Of a DNA stretch of 64,000 nt, positions 49,710 through 58,776 are shown one piece after another. Numbering within the stretch: position 1 is the stretch's first letter; every line of letters begins with the position of its first letter. The notes below the pieces were generated by a model. It was given only the letters and a program-made list of their open reading frames with translations, was not told the origin of the DNA and made no database searches. The translations under genes were made by a program, and so were the position numbers. This DNA is from an uncultured Oscillospiraceae bacterium (GTDB taxonomy: Bacteria > Bacillota > Clostridia > Oscillospirales > Ruminococcaceae), in assembly GCA_900548355.1 (NCBI GenBank), contig URKR01000005.1:62001-126000 (forward strand), in the 5' to 3' direction.

Positions 49710-51788
49710 TCAGGCATAGTATAAACCACGGGTGAATTCACCGTCAAATCCTTGCCTGGCCAACAGCCGTTCCAAAATTTGGGCAACGCGGGCGGGCGTT
49801 TCCAGGGTGAAAGCGGCAACGGCACAGTCCACCGGCATTTCTGCCAGCCGATCCCCCATATACAAAGGAACGGGATTGAAAACGGTGCGGATACCGGCGC
49901 TCCCCGGCGAAGAACAACGCACAGGAAAATCCCGACCCTTGCGGTCGCGCAGCGAACCGGCCCCCTGGCAGTGGGTGCAGTCTCGTACATTTTTCAGCGG
50001 GCAGGCACGGGTCAGCATCAGCGGTATATGGCCGTAGCACAATGCCGCGGTCGGTATACCGGGTTCGATGCAACGCATGGAAGCGAGCGGCGTTTCGGGA
50101 TGAACCAACAGGCCTCCAAGGCCCTGCTCAGCATACTGCCGTGCCGCAAGGGGGTTGGTGATGTTCAGCCCCATCCCGCCGAAGCGGGGCAGTGTGGTGG
50201 CAAATCGCATCTGGGCCAGATTGTTCAGGATCACGCCGGCCCAGCCCTGTCCTTCGCATGCGGCAAGGGCCCCGGCGGTTTGGGCTTCCAATGCACCAAA
50301 CGTAATGCGCGGCAGTTCCAACATGGTGCGGGCACGCCAGGCAGCCGGCAGCCGCTGCGCTTCGGCCAGCGGTATTGCCATCCGGGACAGGCGGCTGACA
50401 AGGTGCGCGGGAATCTGTTCAATCGTGGCAAAACGTGCCATCACCGCCGGCTGACCAACCGGGTGAAGCGGGAAGGCGGGCAGGGAATAGGCTTGCACCG
50501 GCAACGGGGCTGGTGCGCTGCGCGCAGCCAAAAGCTGTTCAAGCGCTGTGCGGCGCAGCGTATTCCAGGCGCCGCCCGGCAAATACAAGCCGGCAACAGC
50601 GTCCTCGATCTGAATGCGGCCAACCTGGAACGGTGTGCCGCCTGTTTTGCCCAACGCCCGCGTGATGGACTCGCGCTGGTCTTTGCCGGCCGGCGCAGGT
50701 TCGACGTCAGAACATACGGTACATCCGTGCCCGTCACGGTCGGCAGCTGTTAGGCGGATGCACGTTTCGTCCGCGGATACGGCAAAGTCCACCGGTATCC
50801 GTGCCAACTCACGCCGGTACAATTCACGGGCGCGCGGGGCCGCCGCCCGTGTGGCCGCGGCGTCAGCCTCGGTGCGAACGCCAAACATGGTCTTATCGTT
50901 GCGGCCCAGCAGATATCCATCTGTGAAACCGGAGCGTGAAAAGATATCCCGAACCAGCGCTTCGTCATAGGGCTCGCCGGCCCGGGCGGCCCGGCAGGCG
51001 GCAACCGCCACGGCAGCGTATTCCGGGGTGCGCAGCCTGCCTTCGATCTTACAACTTACCACGCCGGCTTCAGCCAATGCCTGCAGGTGCGGAATCAGAT
51101 CCATGTCCTTGAGGCTTAGGTGGCAAGCCTGCCCGGGTTGGCCGGGCCGCAGGTTTGGGGTTGCGTCAAACGGCAGCCTACATGGGCCTGCACAGGCGCC
51201 GCGATTGCCGCTGCGCCCGCCCAGGAAAGCACTCATCATGCACTGGCCGCTGACCGCCATGCACTGCGCACCGTGGATGAAGACTTCGACTTCAATCGGG
51301 CTTGCCTCTGCAATCGCCCGGATCTCCGCCAGGGAAAGTTCTCTCGCAAGGATCACCCGGTCGTACCCCATCTGTGCCAGCTGGCGCGCACCATCCGGCG
51401 TATGGATGGACATCTGGGTGGACCCGTGCAGCGCAAGGCCGGGCGCGATCTGTTTGACCATTACGGCGACAGCCAGGTCATCGGCAATCACGGCGTCGGC
51501 ACCGGCTTCGGCCACGGCGCGCACTGCGTCGGCCAGGCCGGCAAGCTCCCCGGCAAAAACCAGGGTGTTGAGGGTGACATGCACGCGTACGCCGCGCGCG
51601 TGGCAAAACGAAACGGCCCGACGCAGCTCTTCCGGCGTAAAGTTTCCCGCGGTGCGCCGGGCGTTAAAACCGGTCAACCCCAAATAAACAGCATCAGCGC
51701 CGCTTAAAACAGCGGCGCTTAGCATCTGGATGTTGCCGGCCGGGGCCAAAATTTCCGGGCGGCGGACCGCCCCAGCTTTCGATCCCAT
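49710..51788 (-). CDS. U32 family peptidase/RlhA-like protein with DUF3656
   Basis: A 692-residue protein. The N-terminal TIM-barrel is peptidase U32: RPEILAPAGNIQMLSAAVLSGADAVYLGL, GHGSTQMSIHTPDGA-like segment, EVEVFIHGAQCMAVSGQCMMSAFLGGRSGNRGACAGPCRLPF with the cysteines that bind an iron-sulfur cluster in E. coli homologues. A DUF3656 collagenase-like region covers the second half. E. coli RlhA of this family hydroxylates C2501 of 23S rRNA with TrhP-like partners, so rRNA hydroxylation is a better guess than proteolysis. The ATG overlaps the zapA stop by one base. Confidence 0.9.
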   Translation of the reverse strand: MGSKAGAVRRPEILAPAGNIQMLSAAVLSGADAVYLGLTGFNARRTAGNFTPEELRRAVSFCHARGVRVHVTLNTLVFAGELAGLADAVRAVAEAGADAVIADDLAVAVMVKQIAPGLALHGSTQMSIHTPDGARQLAQMGYDRVILARELSLAEIRAIAEASPIEVEVFIHGAQCMAVSGQCMMSAFLGGRSGNRGACAGPCRLPFDATPNLRPGQPGQACHLSLKDMDLIPHLQALAEAGVVSCKIEGRLRTPEYAAVAVAACRAARAGEPYDEALVRDIFSRSGFTDGYLLGRNDKTMFGVRTEADAAATRAAAPRARELYRRELARIPVDFAVSADETCIRLTAADRDGHGCTVCSDVEPAPAGKDQRESITRALGKTGGTPFQVGRIQIEDAVAGLYLPGGAWNTLRRTALEQLLAARSAPAPLPVQAYSLPAFPLHPVGQPAVMARFATIEQIPAHLVSRLSRMAIPLAEAQRLPAAWRARTMLELPRITFGALEAQTAGALAACEGQGWAGVILNNLAQMRFATTLPRFGGMGLNITNPLAARQYAEQGLGGLLVHPETPLASMRCIEPGIPTAALCYGHIPLMLTRACPLKNVRDCTHCQGAGSLRDRKGRDFPVRCSSPGSAGIRTVFNPVPLYMGDRLAEMPVDCAVAAFTLETPARVAQILERLLARQGFDGEFTRGLYYA

Positions 51789-52150
51789 CAATTCATGATA
51801 CCCGGGTTGTTCAGGCGGCGGCGCAGATCATCCACCTGCTTGCGCAAGGCGTCGTTTTCACGGCGCAGCTCTTCCGCCGCCATCTTGGCAGAAGCGGCAT
51901 CTTCCAGGTAGTTTTTGATCTGGCGGCGCATGTTGTCGGCACTGCCGCTGGCCTTTTCCAACTCGTCACGGTAGTTCAGCGCAGTCATCACTGCGGCGGT
52001 GGTGATGGAAACAGAGTTGGAGGAGGACATCAGTTCGTTCATGTCCAGGTTCAGCCGGTCGGCCAGGTTCTGCATATAATCCTCGCTCTCGCTGGTCGAA
52101 ATGACATAGCTGGAACCACAGATGTTCAGACGTACTTTGCTCGTTGCCAT
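51788..52150 (-). CDS. zapA: Cell division protein ZapA
   Basis: A 120-residue FtsZ-ring stabiliser. The N-terminus ATSKVRLNICGSSYVISTSESEDYMQNLADRLNLDMNELM is the ZapA globular domain. The second half is a coiled coil (KMAAEELRRENDALRKQVDDLRRRL). It cross-links FtsZ filaments at midcell. It is the first gene of the zapA-U32-hyp-dut-maf-mreB-aadA group, with a palindromic promoter region upstream. Confidence 0.95.
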   Translation of the reverse strand: MATSKVRLNICGSSYVISTSESEDYMQNLADRLNLDMNELMSSSNSVSITTAAVMTALNYRDELEKASGSADNMRRQIKNYLEDAASAKMAAEELRRENDALRKQVDDLRRRLNNPGIMN

Positions 52151-52200
52151 GTGAATGCTCCTTTGTTAGTTGGTAGATCCCAAGGAAATTCTGTGCAGAT

Positions 52201-52217
52201 ATACTATATTATAGTAT
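52201..52217. promoter_or_regulatory. Palindrome over the zapA promoter
   Basis: ATACTATA and TATAGTAT (8-bp arms, one central base) form a perfect dyad. On the minus strand the centre contains TATAAT (52208-52213), the probable zapA -10, with a weak -35 (TTTTTC, 52231-52236, 17-bp spacer). It could be an operator or just an extended AT-rich promoter. Confidence 0.5.
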
Positions 52218-52285
52218 AATTTGGCCCCAAGAAAAAGCCCTTTTGTGTAAAAATGCAAAATTCAAGCGATACGAACAAAAATACC

Positions 52286-52314
52286 TTGCTAAAACGCTGG
52301 CATTTTACTATAAT
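52286..52314 (+). promoter_or_regulatory. Promoter of glgP
   Basis: TTGCTA (52286-52291), a 17-bp spacer, TATAAT (52309-52314). The leader to the start codon is about 115 nt and contains a nested GGC...GCCTT/AAGGC...GCC hairpin before AAAGGAGAG. Confidence 0.82.
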
Positions 52315-52433
52315 TAGTATTGGGCGCTGCCGCATCCAGCCACAAATTGGCCCAACAGGGCATTCAGCAAGCGGCCCGGCGCCTTTCCCTGAAGGCAACT
52401 TAGCGCCAATAGTCGGTAAAGGAGAGAGCTGTT

Positions 52434-54839
52434 TTGTTGAAATATACCCAGAAAGAGTTTGAAAAGCTGCTTAAGGACACGCTGATCAGCGAATGCGGCG
52501 TGACCTTGGATGTGGCATCCGAAAACCAGATCTACCGCTGTCTGGCGGCCATTGTCCGCCAGATCATGTCGGACAAGCAAAAGAAGTTCCAGGCCCGCGC
52601 GATGGGCGAAGGCAAAAAGCAGGTTTATTACCTTTGCATGGAGTTCCTGATGGGGCGCAGCCTGCGTTCGAGCTTGTTTAACCTTGGGCTGCAGGATGTC
52701 GCACGCGATGTGCTGGCGGAAGCCGACATTAAGATTGACAATATCTACGCCCAGGAGCCGGACGCCGGCCTGGGCAACGGCGGTCTGGGACGCCTGGCGG
52801 CCTGCTATCTTGACGGCATGGCAACCGACTGCATCCCCGGCACCGGTTATTCGATCCTGTATGAGTATGGCATCTTCAAGCAGAAGATTGTGGACGGCTG
52901 GCAGCAGGAAACCGCGGATAACTGGCTCCCCGGCGGTCAGGTCTGGATCAAATCGCACCCGGACCAGGCACAGGAAATCCGCTTTGACGGCCAGGCTGTT
53001 GAAACGTGGGATGGTGGCTTCCACCATGTCAAATACGAAAACTACAACAGCGTTATCGCGGTGCCGAATGATATGTATGTTGCCGGGTACGGCACGCAGG
53101 GCGTTTCCAAGCTGCGCCTGTGGCAGGCCAAGGCTCCGAGCTTCGACATGAGCAGCTTTAATGCAGGCAATTACAATACCGCGATCAGCCAGAGCGCTTC
53201 GGCCGAGTTGATCTCCAAGATCCTCTACCCGAACGATAATCATACCGAAGGCAAGATCCTGCGTCTGCGCCAGCAGTATTTCTTCTCGGCTGCATCGGTA
53301 GCGGATATCCTGCAGAACCATCTGAATCAGTACGGTACGCTGGATAACCTGCCGGAAAAGGTGGCAATCCAGCTCAACGATACCCACCCGACCCTTGCGA
53401 TTCCCGAAATGATGCGCATTTTGCTTGACGAGTGCAGCTACAGCTGGGAAGATGCATTCGCAATCTGCCAGAAGGTCTTTGCTTATACCAACCACACCGT
53501 CATGAGCGAGGCGCTCGAAAAGTGGAATGTCGATATCTTCCGCTCCACGCTGCCGCGTATCTGGCAGATTGTCTGTGAGATGGATCGCCGCTGCCGTGAA
53601 GATCTGTTCAAGGTGTTCCCGGGCGATGTCGGCAAGGTGAACTATATGGCGATCCTGGGCGATAACCAGGTCCGCATGGCGAATATCTGCGCCTACACCT
53701 GCCACTCGATCAACGGCGTTTCCAAACTGCACAGCGAAATCATCAAAGACAGCGTCTTCCATGACTATTACCTTTATAAACCGAAGGCGTTCAAGAATGT
53801 CACCAATGGCATCGCCTACCGCCGCTGGCTGCTGTGCTCGAACCCTGCGCTGACCGATCTGCTCACCGAGTGCATTGGCGACGGGTTCAAGACGGACGCC
53901 GCACAGCTCAAAAAGTTTGAGAAATTTGCAGCCGACAAGACTGTCTTGAAAAAGCTCGAAAATGTCAAGCGCGAGAACAAGGCGCAGTTCTCCAACTATC
54001 TCATGCGCGCAACCGGCCAGCTCATTGACCCGGACTCGATCTTTGACTGTCAGGTCAAGCGTATGCATGAATACAAACGCCAGCACCTCAACGCGCTGAA
54101 CATCGCGGCTGAATACCTTTATCTCAAGGCCAACCCGAATGCGGATTTCACCCCGAAGACCTATATCTTCGGCGCGAAGGCGGCCCCGGGCTATTATATG
54201 GCCAAACAGATGATCCGTATGATCTGCAAGCTTGGCGCTTTGATCGATTCCGATCCGGCTGTGCGCGGCAAACTCAGCGTTGTGTATCTTGAGGATTATT
54301 GCGTGACGCTGTCTGAGCAGCTGATGCCTGCTTCGGAAGTGTCGGAGCAGATTTCGCTGGCCGGCACGGAGGCTTCCGGCACCGGCAACATGAAGTTTAT
54401 GCTCAACGGTGCAATCACGCTCGGCACACTGGACGGCGCCAACGTTGAAATTGCGGACGCTGCCGGCCATGAGAACGAAATCATCTTTGGTATGCTGACC
54501 CCGGAGGTCAATGCTCTGAAGGGCATGGGCTATCATCCACAGGCATATATTGCAGATGACAACATCGCAATGGCGGTTCTGGATCTTTTGGAACGCGGCT
54601 GGAACGGTGAGAACTTCACCGAAGTGACCAGCAACCTGCGCAATTCTGACCCGTATATGGTAATGGCAGATTTCAAGGATTACCGCCGTGCCCAGCAGAC
54701 GGTGCAGAAGCTCTATCGTGACCGGGATACCTGGAACCGCATGAGCCTGATGAACATCGCGAACGCTGGTATCTTCTCGGCCGATCGCTCCGTGATGGAC
54801 TACGCCCGTGATATTTGGGGCGCTTCGCAGGTGCGCTAA
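52434..54839 (+). CDS. glgP: Glycogen/starch/alpha-glucan phosphorylase
   Basis: An 801-residue PLP-dependent phosphorylase releasing glucose 1-phosphate from alpha-1,4-glucans. Typical segments are VYYLCMEFLMGRSLRSSLFNLG, DAGLGNGGLGRLAACYLDGMAT, ALQLNDTHP-like VAIQLNDTHPTLAIPEMMRIL, KRMHEYKRQHLNALN and the PLP-lysine region EASGTGNMKFMLNGAITLGTLDGANVEI. Length is normal. It starts with one of two consecutive TTG codons after AAAGGAGAG. With the GH13 enzyme downstream it degrades storage polysaccharide or maltodextrins in the cytosol. Confidence 0.97.
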   Translation: MLKYTQKEFEKLLKDTLISECGVTLDVASENQIYRCLAAIVRQIMSDKQKKFQARAMGEGKKQVYYLCMEFLMGRSLRSSLFNLGLQDVARDVLAEADIKIDNIYAQEPDAGLGNGGLGRLAACYLDGMATDCIPGTGYSILYEYGIFKQKIVDGWQQETADNWLPGGQVWIKSHPDQAQEIRFDGQAVETWDGGFHHVKYENYNSVIAVPNDMYVAGYGTQGVSKLRLWQAKAPSFDMSSFNAGNYNTAISQSASAELISKILYPNDNHTEGKILRLRQQYFFSAASVADILQNHLNQYGTLDNLPEKVAIQLNDTHPTLAIPEMMRILLDECSYSWEDAFAICQKVFAYTNHTVMSEALEKWNVDIFRSTLPRIWQIVCEMDRRCREDLFKVFPGDVGKVNYMAILGDNQVRMANICAYTCHSINGVSKLHSEIIKDSVFHDYYLYKPKAFKNVTNGIAYRRWLLCSNPALTDLLTECIGDGFKTDAAQLKKFEKFAADKTVLKKLENVKRENKAQFSNYLMRATGQLIDPDSIFDCQVKRMHEYKRQHLNALNIAAEYLYLKANPNADFTPKTYIFGAKAAPGYYMAKQMIRMICKLGALIDSDPAVRGKLSVVYLEDYCVTLSEQLMPASEVSEQISLAGTEASGTGNMKFMLNGAITLGTLDGANVEIADAAGHENEIIFGMLTPEVNALKGMGYHPQAYIADDNIAMAVLDLLERGWNGENFTEVTSNLRNSDPYMVMADFKDYRRAQQTVQKLYRDRDTWNRMSLMNIANAGIFSADRSVMDYARDIWGASQVR

Positions 54840-54867
54840 TCGCTATACCTTTTTTGCTCAAGGTCGA

Positions 54868-54918
54868 ACCGCCGCAAACCAATGCCGCTATGCCGGCTGT
54901 GCTTGCGGCGGTATTTTT
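54868..54918 (+). terminator. Terminator between glgP and the GH13 gene
   Basis: ACCGCCGCAA (54868-54877) pairs with TTGCGGCGGT (54903-54912), with a GCCG/CGGC inner stem, followed by ATTTTT. Confidence 0.78.
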
Positions 54919-54972
54919 GGCAATCCTATTTGTGCCGAAGCCAATTTTATTTAACCCCGAAGGGACAATGCT

Positions 54973-56823
54973 ATGTCGCACACCTTTTTTAACAGCCGTT
55001 TGCTGCAATATAAATCTCCATTTGGCGCTGTCACGGCCAATACGCAGGTTACCTGGCATCTGGATGTACCGGAAAACTTTGGTTATGTAGACCCGCATCT
55101 GGTTCTGACAAAGGACAGGGAAACCCCTGTACATTACCGGATGGAGTTTACCGGCCAAAGCCAGGGGGCCAACCATTTCCAGGTGAAGGTTACCCCCACC
55201 TCCTCGGGGTTGTATTTTTACTATTTTGACCTCTACACCGATTTCCGCAAAATCTGCCGCGGCGCAGGGGCCGAGGGCTTTTTGACCTGGACACTGAAGG
55301 ACAGCTGGCAGCTGACGGTTTATGAACCGGATTTTTCCACCCCCGCCTGGATCAAAAATGGAACGATGTATCAGATTTTCCCGGATCGATTTAATGAGGG
55401 CGTCCCAAACAAGGAAATGCCCTTCGCCGACCGTATCTACCGAGAAGATAAAACTGGTGAGCCCTATTTTTGGCCGACCGAACAGGAAGAGGGGTATCTG
55501 AACCGGGACTATTTTGGGGGGGATTTCCTCGGGATTGAGCAAAAACTTCCTTATCTCAAGAATCTGGGAATCAGCTGTATCTACCTTAACCCCATCTTTG
55601 AAGCGCACGCCAACCATCGCTACAATACAGCCAACTATCTGAAAGCCGACCCGCTGCTTGGTACCAATGAAGATTTCGCCCGGCTTTGTTCGGCGGCCAA
55701 AAAGGAAGGCATCCGCATTATCCTGGACGGTGTGTTCAGCCACACCGGTTCGGACTCTCTGTATTTCAACCGCGAAGGCCGCTATGGCCCGGGCGGTGCC
55801 TACCGCGACCGACATTCGCCTTATCGCAGCTGGTATGATTTTGATTCCGGCTATGCCTGTGGGTACCGCAGCTGGTGGGGCTTTGATACGCTGCCCGAAG
55901 TGCAGGAGGAATCTCCTTCCTATGTAGAGTTTGTCTGCGGGAAGGGCGGGGTAATTGACACCTGGCTGGGGCTTGGCGCATCCGGTTTCCGATTGGATGT
56001 CGCAGACGAGCTGCCGGATGCTTTTATTGAAAAGATTCGCGCCGCAGTGAAATCCCATGGGGAGGATAAGCTGCTTATCGGTGAAGTTTGGGAGGATGCC
56101 ACCACCAAGGAAGGTTTCGGACGTCGGCGCACCTATTTGCGCGGGCATGGGCTCGATACCACGATGAACTATCCGTTCCGGAATGCAGCCATTGACTTTG
56201 TTCGTGGGGCGGATGCGGCGGAAATTGCCGACCGTATCTTGTCCATCTGCGAAAACTACCCGCCCCCGGCGCTGGACTGCTGCATGAACTTTTTATCTAC
56301 CCATGACACTGAGCGTGCCATTACCGCCATTGCAGATGAACCGGCCAACGGCCGGGATCGTTTCTGGCAAAGCGGTCGCCGCATCCCGCTGTCCCGCATG
56401 GAGGATGCTGTGCGCCGCGAACTCCTTGCCTATGCGTTGATCTTTGCGCTGCCCGGTGTGCCCTGCATCTACTACGGCGATGAAATCGCCATGCAGGGTT
56501 ACCGCGACCCGTTTAACCGGGCGTTTTACGACTGGCACAGCACCGAACGCCGTCTGCGCGGGCCGCTGGCCAACCTGGCTGAACTGCGTCGCAGCTGTGA
56601 TGCTTTCAAAGGCGGGCGGATTGAACTTGTTGAAGCGAAGGGAGATGTGCTGCATTTCCGGCGAATCGGAAAAACGCAGACTGTAGAGATTATTCTCAAT
56701 CGTGGGCCGCACCTGCTGTGTACGCAGGCTTTCGGCAAAGCAGCCGAGGTGAACCCGCTGGGCTTTACCATTCTGGTTGAGGATAACGCCCCAGAACATG
56801 TCGGGTATTTCAAAATTTATTGA
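54973..56823 (+). CDS. GH13 alpha-glucan hydrolase (neopullulanase/cyclomaltodextrinase-like)
   Basis: A 616-residue glycoside hydrolase. An N-terminal beta domain (residues 1-120) resembling CBM34/N-type domains precedes the TIM barrel. Conserved regions: DGVFSH (D252), GFRLDVAD with nucleophile D342, GEVWED with acid/base E371, and STHDTE (H444-D445). No signal peptide is present, so it acts in the cytosol on maltodextrins or cyclodextrins taken up or derived from glycogen. It is downstream of glgP but separated by a terminator. The subfamily is most like GH13_20; exact product specificity is unclear. Confidence 0.93.
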   Translation: MSHTFFNSRLLQYKSPFGAVTANTQVTWHLDVPENFGYVDPHLVLTKDRETPVHYRMEFTGQSQGANHFQVKVTPTSSGLYFYYFDLYTDFRKICRGAGAEGFLTWTLKDSWQLTVYEPDFSTPAWIKNGTMYQIFPDRFNEGVPNKEMPFADRIYREDKTGEPYFWPTEQEEGYLNRDYFGGDFLGIEQKLPYLKNLGISCIYLNPIFEAHANHRYNTANYLKADPLLGTNEDFARLCSAAKKEGIRIILDGVFSHTGSDSLYFNREGRYGPGGAYRDRHSPYRSWYDFDSGYACGYRSWWGFDTLPEVQEESPSYVEFVCGKGGVIDTWLGLGASGFRLDVADELPDAFIEKIRAAVKSHGEDKLLIGEVWEDATTKEGFGRRRTYLRGHGLDTTMNYPFRNAAIDFVRGADAAEIADRILSICENYPPPALDCCMNFLSTHDTERAITAIADEPANGRDRFWQSGRRIPLSRMEDAVRRELLAYALIFALPGVPCIYYGDEIAMQGYRDPFNRAFYDWHSTERRLRGPLANLAELRRSCDAFKGGRIELVEAKGDVLHFRRIGKTQTVEIILNRGPHLLCTQAFGKAAEVNPLGFTILVEDNAPEHVGYFKIY

Positions 56824-56842
56824 GGTGACTTACCCTCTCCCC

Positions 56843-56888
56843 AAACCGGTTTTCCAAGGATGTTGTAACACTTGGAAGACCGGTTTTT
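56843..56888 (+). terminator. Terminator after the GH13 gene
   Basis: AAACCGGTTTTCCAAG (56843-56858) pairs with CTTGGAAGACCGGTTT (56871-56886, one mismatch) and is followed by TT-rich sequence. The arms also make it bidirectional. Confidence 0.82.
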
Positions 56889-56952
56889 GTGTTTCCTCTG
56901 CGATACGCCCGGCCGTGGGGGATCTTTCCAGCCCCGTAACATATGACAGCAG

Positions 56953-56981
56953 TTGACAGGATTCGAGCACTCTGTTAGTAT
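56953..56981 (+). promoter_or_regulatory. Promoter of the nfeD-SPFH pair
   Basis: TTGACA (56953-56958), a 17-bp spacer, TAGTAT (56976-56981), 30 bases before the ATG with AGAAAGGAGG in between. Confidence 0.78.
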
Positions 56982-57011
56982 AAAGACAAGCCAAGAAAGG
57001 AGGGAAGTTCC

Positions 57012-57461
57012 ATGGGAATGGATACGATTTTCTGGCTGGCCGCTGTGGCGGTGTTTCTGCTGGTGGAGGCGGCAACGGCCGCACTTGTTTCAGTTTGGTT
57101 TGCGGTGGGGGCTGCCGCCGCTTTGGTGCTCAGCTTTTTCACGGCTTCGGCTGTGATTCAGTTTGTCACCTTTGCGGTAGTGTCCGGTGTGGTGCTTCTG
57201 GTTATGATCCCCACGCTTGCGCGCCGCCGCAAAGCGCGCAAGCCGCCGGTCACCAACGGCTCTGGCCTTGCCATCGGAAAACGCGGCGTGGTACTGCGGG
57301 CAATCCAGCCTGGAGAGATCGGCCGCGTTCGTGTAGATGGTCTGGACTGGCAAGCCCGTGCCGACACCCCGCTGGCGGAAGGCGCCCATTGTGAAGTGAC
57401 TGCTGCCGAAGGCGCTGTTCTGACCGTGCGCGCCGTCACCGCCGCCAAAACCCCTGCCTGA
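57012..57461 (+). CDS. NfeD-like membrane protein
   Basis: A 149-residue protein with three N-terminal hydrophobic segments (about residues 4-75). A C-terminal NfeD OB-fold domain follows (GLAIGKRGVVLRAIQPGEIGRVRVDGLDWQARADTPLAEGAHCEVTAAEGAVLTV). NfeD proteins pair with SPFH scaffolds in membrane microdomains. The next gene is an SPFH protein, 90 bases on, consistent with this role. Strong ribosome-binding site AGAAAGGAGGG. Confidence 0.93.
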   Translation: MGMDTIFWLAAVAVFLLVEAATAALVSVWFAVGAAAALVLSFFTASAVIQFVTFAVVSGVVLLVMIPTLARRRKARKPPVTNGSGLAIGKRGVVLRAIQPGEIGRVRVDGLDWQARADTPLAEGAHCEVTAAEGAVLTVRAVTAAKTPA

Positions 57462-57551
57462 TCCCTGTCCTTGGCGTGGGTTGGCCGCAGCGGCCGGCAG
57501 GCCTTCGCCACTATCATTCCACCGAAAGTATAAACAAGAGGAGGTACCCTT

Positions 57552-58457
57552 ATGCCCTGGATTGCGCTCGCTATTTTGCTTGTCATTTTGTTGGTCGTCC
57601 TCATCAGTTGCATCGTCATTGTTCCGCAGTCAAATGCCTACGTTATTGAGTGGCTCGGCGTTTATAAAGCCACTTGGGAAGCCGGTCTGCACCTGAAGGT
57701 CCCGTTTCTGGAACGTGTGGCCCGGCGTGTCTCTTTGAAGGAGGAAGTGGCCGACTTCACACCGCAGCCGGTTATCACGCGGGATAACGTTACCATGATG
57801 ATTGATACAGTCGTTTTTTTCCAGGTATTTGATGCAAAGCTGTATGCGTACGGCGTCAACCGCCCGATTCAGGCGATTGAGAATCTATCCGCTACGACGC
57901 TGCGCGATATCATCGGTTCGATGTCCTTGGATGAAACGCTGACAAGCCGTGATTTGATCAACTCTAAAATCACTGCGACACTGGATGAAGCAACCGATCG
58001 CTGGGGAATCAAGGTGAACCGGATCGAGCTCAAAAACATCGAACCGCCGCAGGAGATCCGCCAGGCGATGGAAAAGCAGATGAAGGCGGACCGTGAAAAG
58101 CGCGCCAATATCCTTCTGGCTGAAGGTGAAAAGCAGGCAGCTATTACCCGCGCCGAAGGTGAGAAGGAAAGTGCGATCCTGCGTGCTGAAGCGGTGAAAC
58201 AGCAAAAAATCCGCGAAGCCGAAGGCCAGGCCCAGGCGTTGCTTCTGGTGCAGAAAGCCAAAGCGGATTCTGTCCGTCTGCTCAATGAAGCTGCGCCCAG
58301 CCAGGCCATGCTGGCTCTGCGCAGCATGGAAGCAATGGAAAAAGTCTCCGACGGAAAAGCAACCAAGATTATTATTCCGAGCGAGATGCAAAACCTGGCG
58401 TCTACCGTCGCATCTATTAAGGAACTGGCTGTGGATGGTCCCATCGGCAAGGCGTAA
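57552..58457 (+). CDS. SPFH-domain (stomatin/QmcA-like) protein
   Basis: A 301-residue membrane protein. An N-terminal hydrophobic anchor (residues 3-24) is followed by the SPFH band (VPQSNAYVIEWLGVYKATWEAGLHLKVPFLERVARRVSLKEEV, PQPVITRDNVTMMIDTVVFFQVFD) and an alanine/glutamate-rich coiled coil (REKRANILLAEGEKQAAITRAEGEKESAILRAEA). It oligomerises into membrane scaffolds regulating protein quality control or fluidity. It works with the NfeD partner upstream. AAGAGGAGGT precedes the ATG. Confidence 0.94.
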   Translation: MPWIALAILLVILLVVLISCIVIVPQSNAYVIEWLGVYKATWEAGLHLKVPFLERVARRVSLKEEVADFTPQPVITRDNVTMMIDTVVFFQVFDAKLYAYGVNRPIQAIENLSATTLRDIIGSMSLDETLTSRDLINSKITATLDEATDRWGIKVNRIELKNIEPPQEIRQAMEKQMKADREKRANILLAEGEKQAAITRAEGEKESAILRAEAVKQQKIREAEGQAQALLLVQKAKADSVRLLNEAAPSQAMLALRSMEAMEKVSDGKATKIIIPSEMQNLASTVASIKELAVDGPIGKA

Positions 58458-58484
58458 TTTGCGTTAATGGAATTTTGTTAAATG

Positions 58485-58776
58485 AAAAGCCCCGCGCAGC
58501 AATTGAACCGGACCAGTAATAACGGACAATAGACAAGATCCCTCTGATGTAGGAAAATGGAAGTACTACATCAGGGGGATTTTATATTGCGAGAAGATAT
58601 TAGAAAATCAGGGAGAAGGAAAGGGTCAATGTGAAATGGCGGAAAGCTGGAGTCTAAGGGAGACAGGGCAGTTCATCAACTGAGGTGGAACTTTATTGCG
58701 TATGAATAGATGGGCACTCCGCTACCCAAAAGCCGCAAACAAGGCAGGCTGGCGGATAGCGCCTGCACATTGACGG
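58485..58776. other. AT-richer unassigned island between the SPFH gene and the ABC exporter
   Basis: About 290 bases with composition unlike its neighbours and no gene longer than about 60 codons. It contains the hairpin at 58540-58578 and short interrupted frames (for example TTG 58590, 15 codons). Phrases such as ACGGACAATAGACAAG suggest an insertion-sequence remnant, but no ends or direct repeats were identified. Confidence 0.4.
58540..58584 (+). terminator. Hairpin with T-rich tail inside the AT-richer island
   Basis: CCCTCTGATGTAG (58540-58552) pairs with CTACATCAGGGGG (58566-58578, one G-U pair) around a 13-base loop, then ATTTTATA. It is 80 bases after the SPFH stop and may end that transcript or be the end of an inserted element. 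Confidence 0.6.

Noticed and set aside
52314..54536. 740-codon open frame on the minus strand
   Set aside because: Antisense to glgP, an unambiguous phosphorylase; length is due to codon bias.
54673..56148. 491-codon open frame on the minus strand
   Set aside because: Antisense to the GH13 gene and the end of glgP; no domain recognised.
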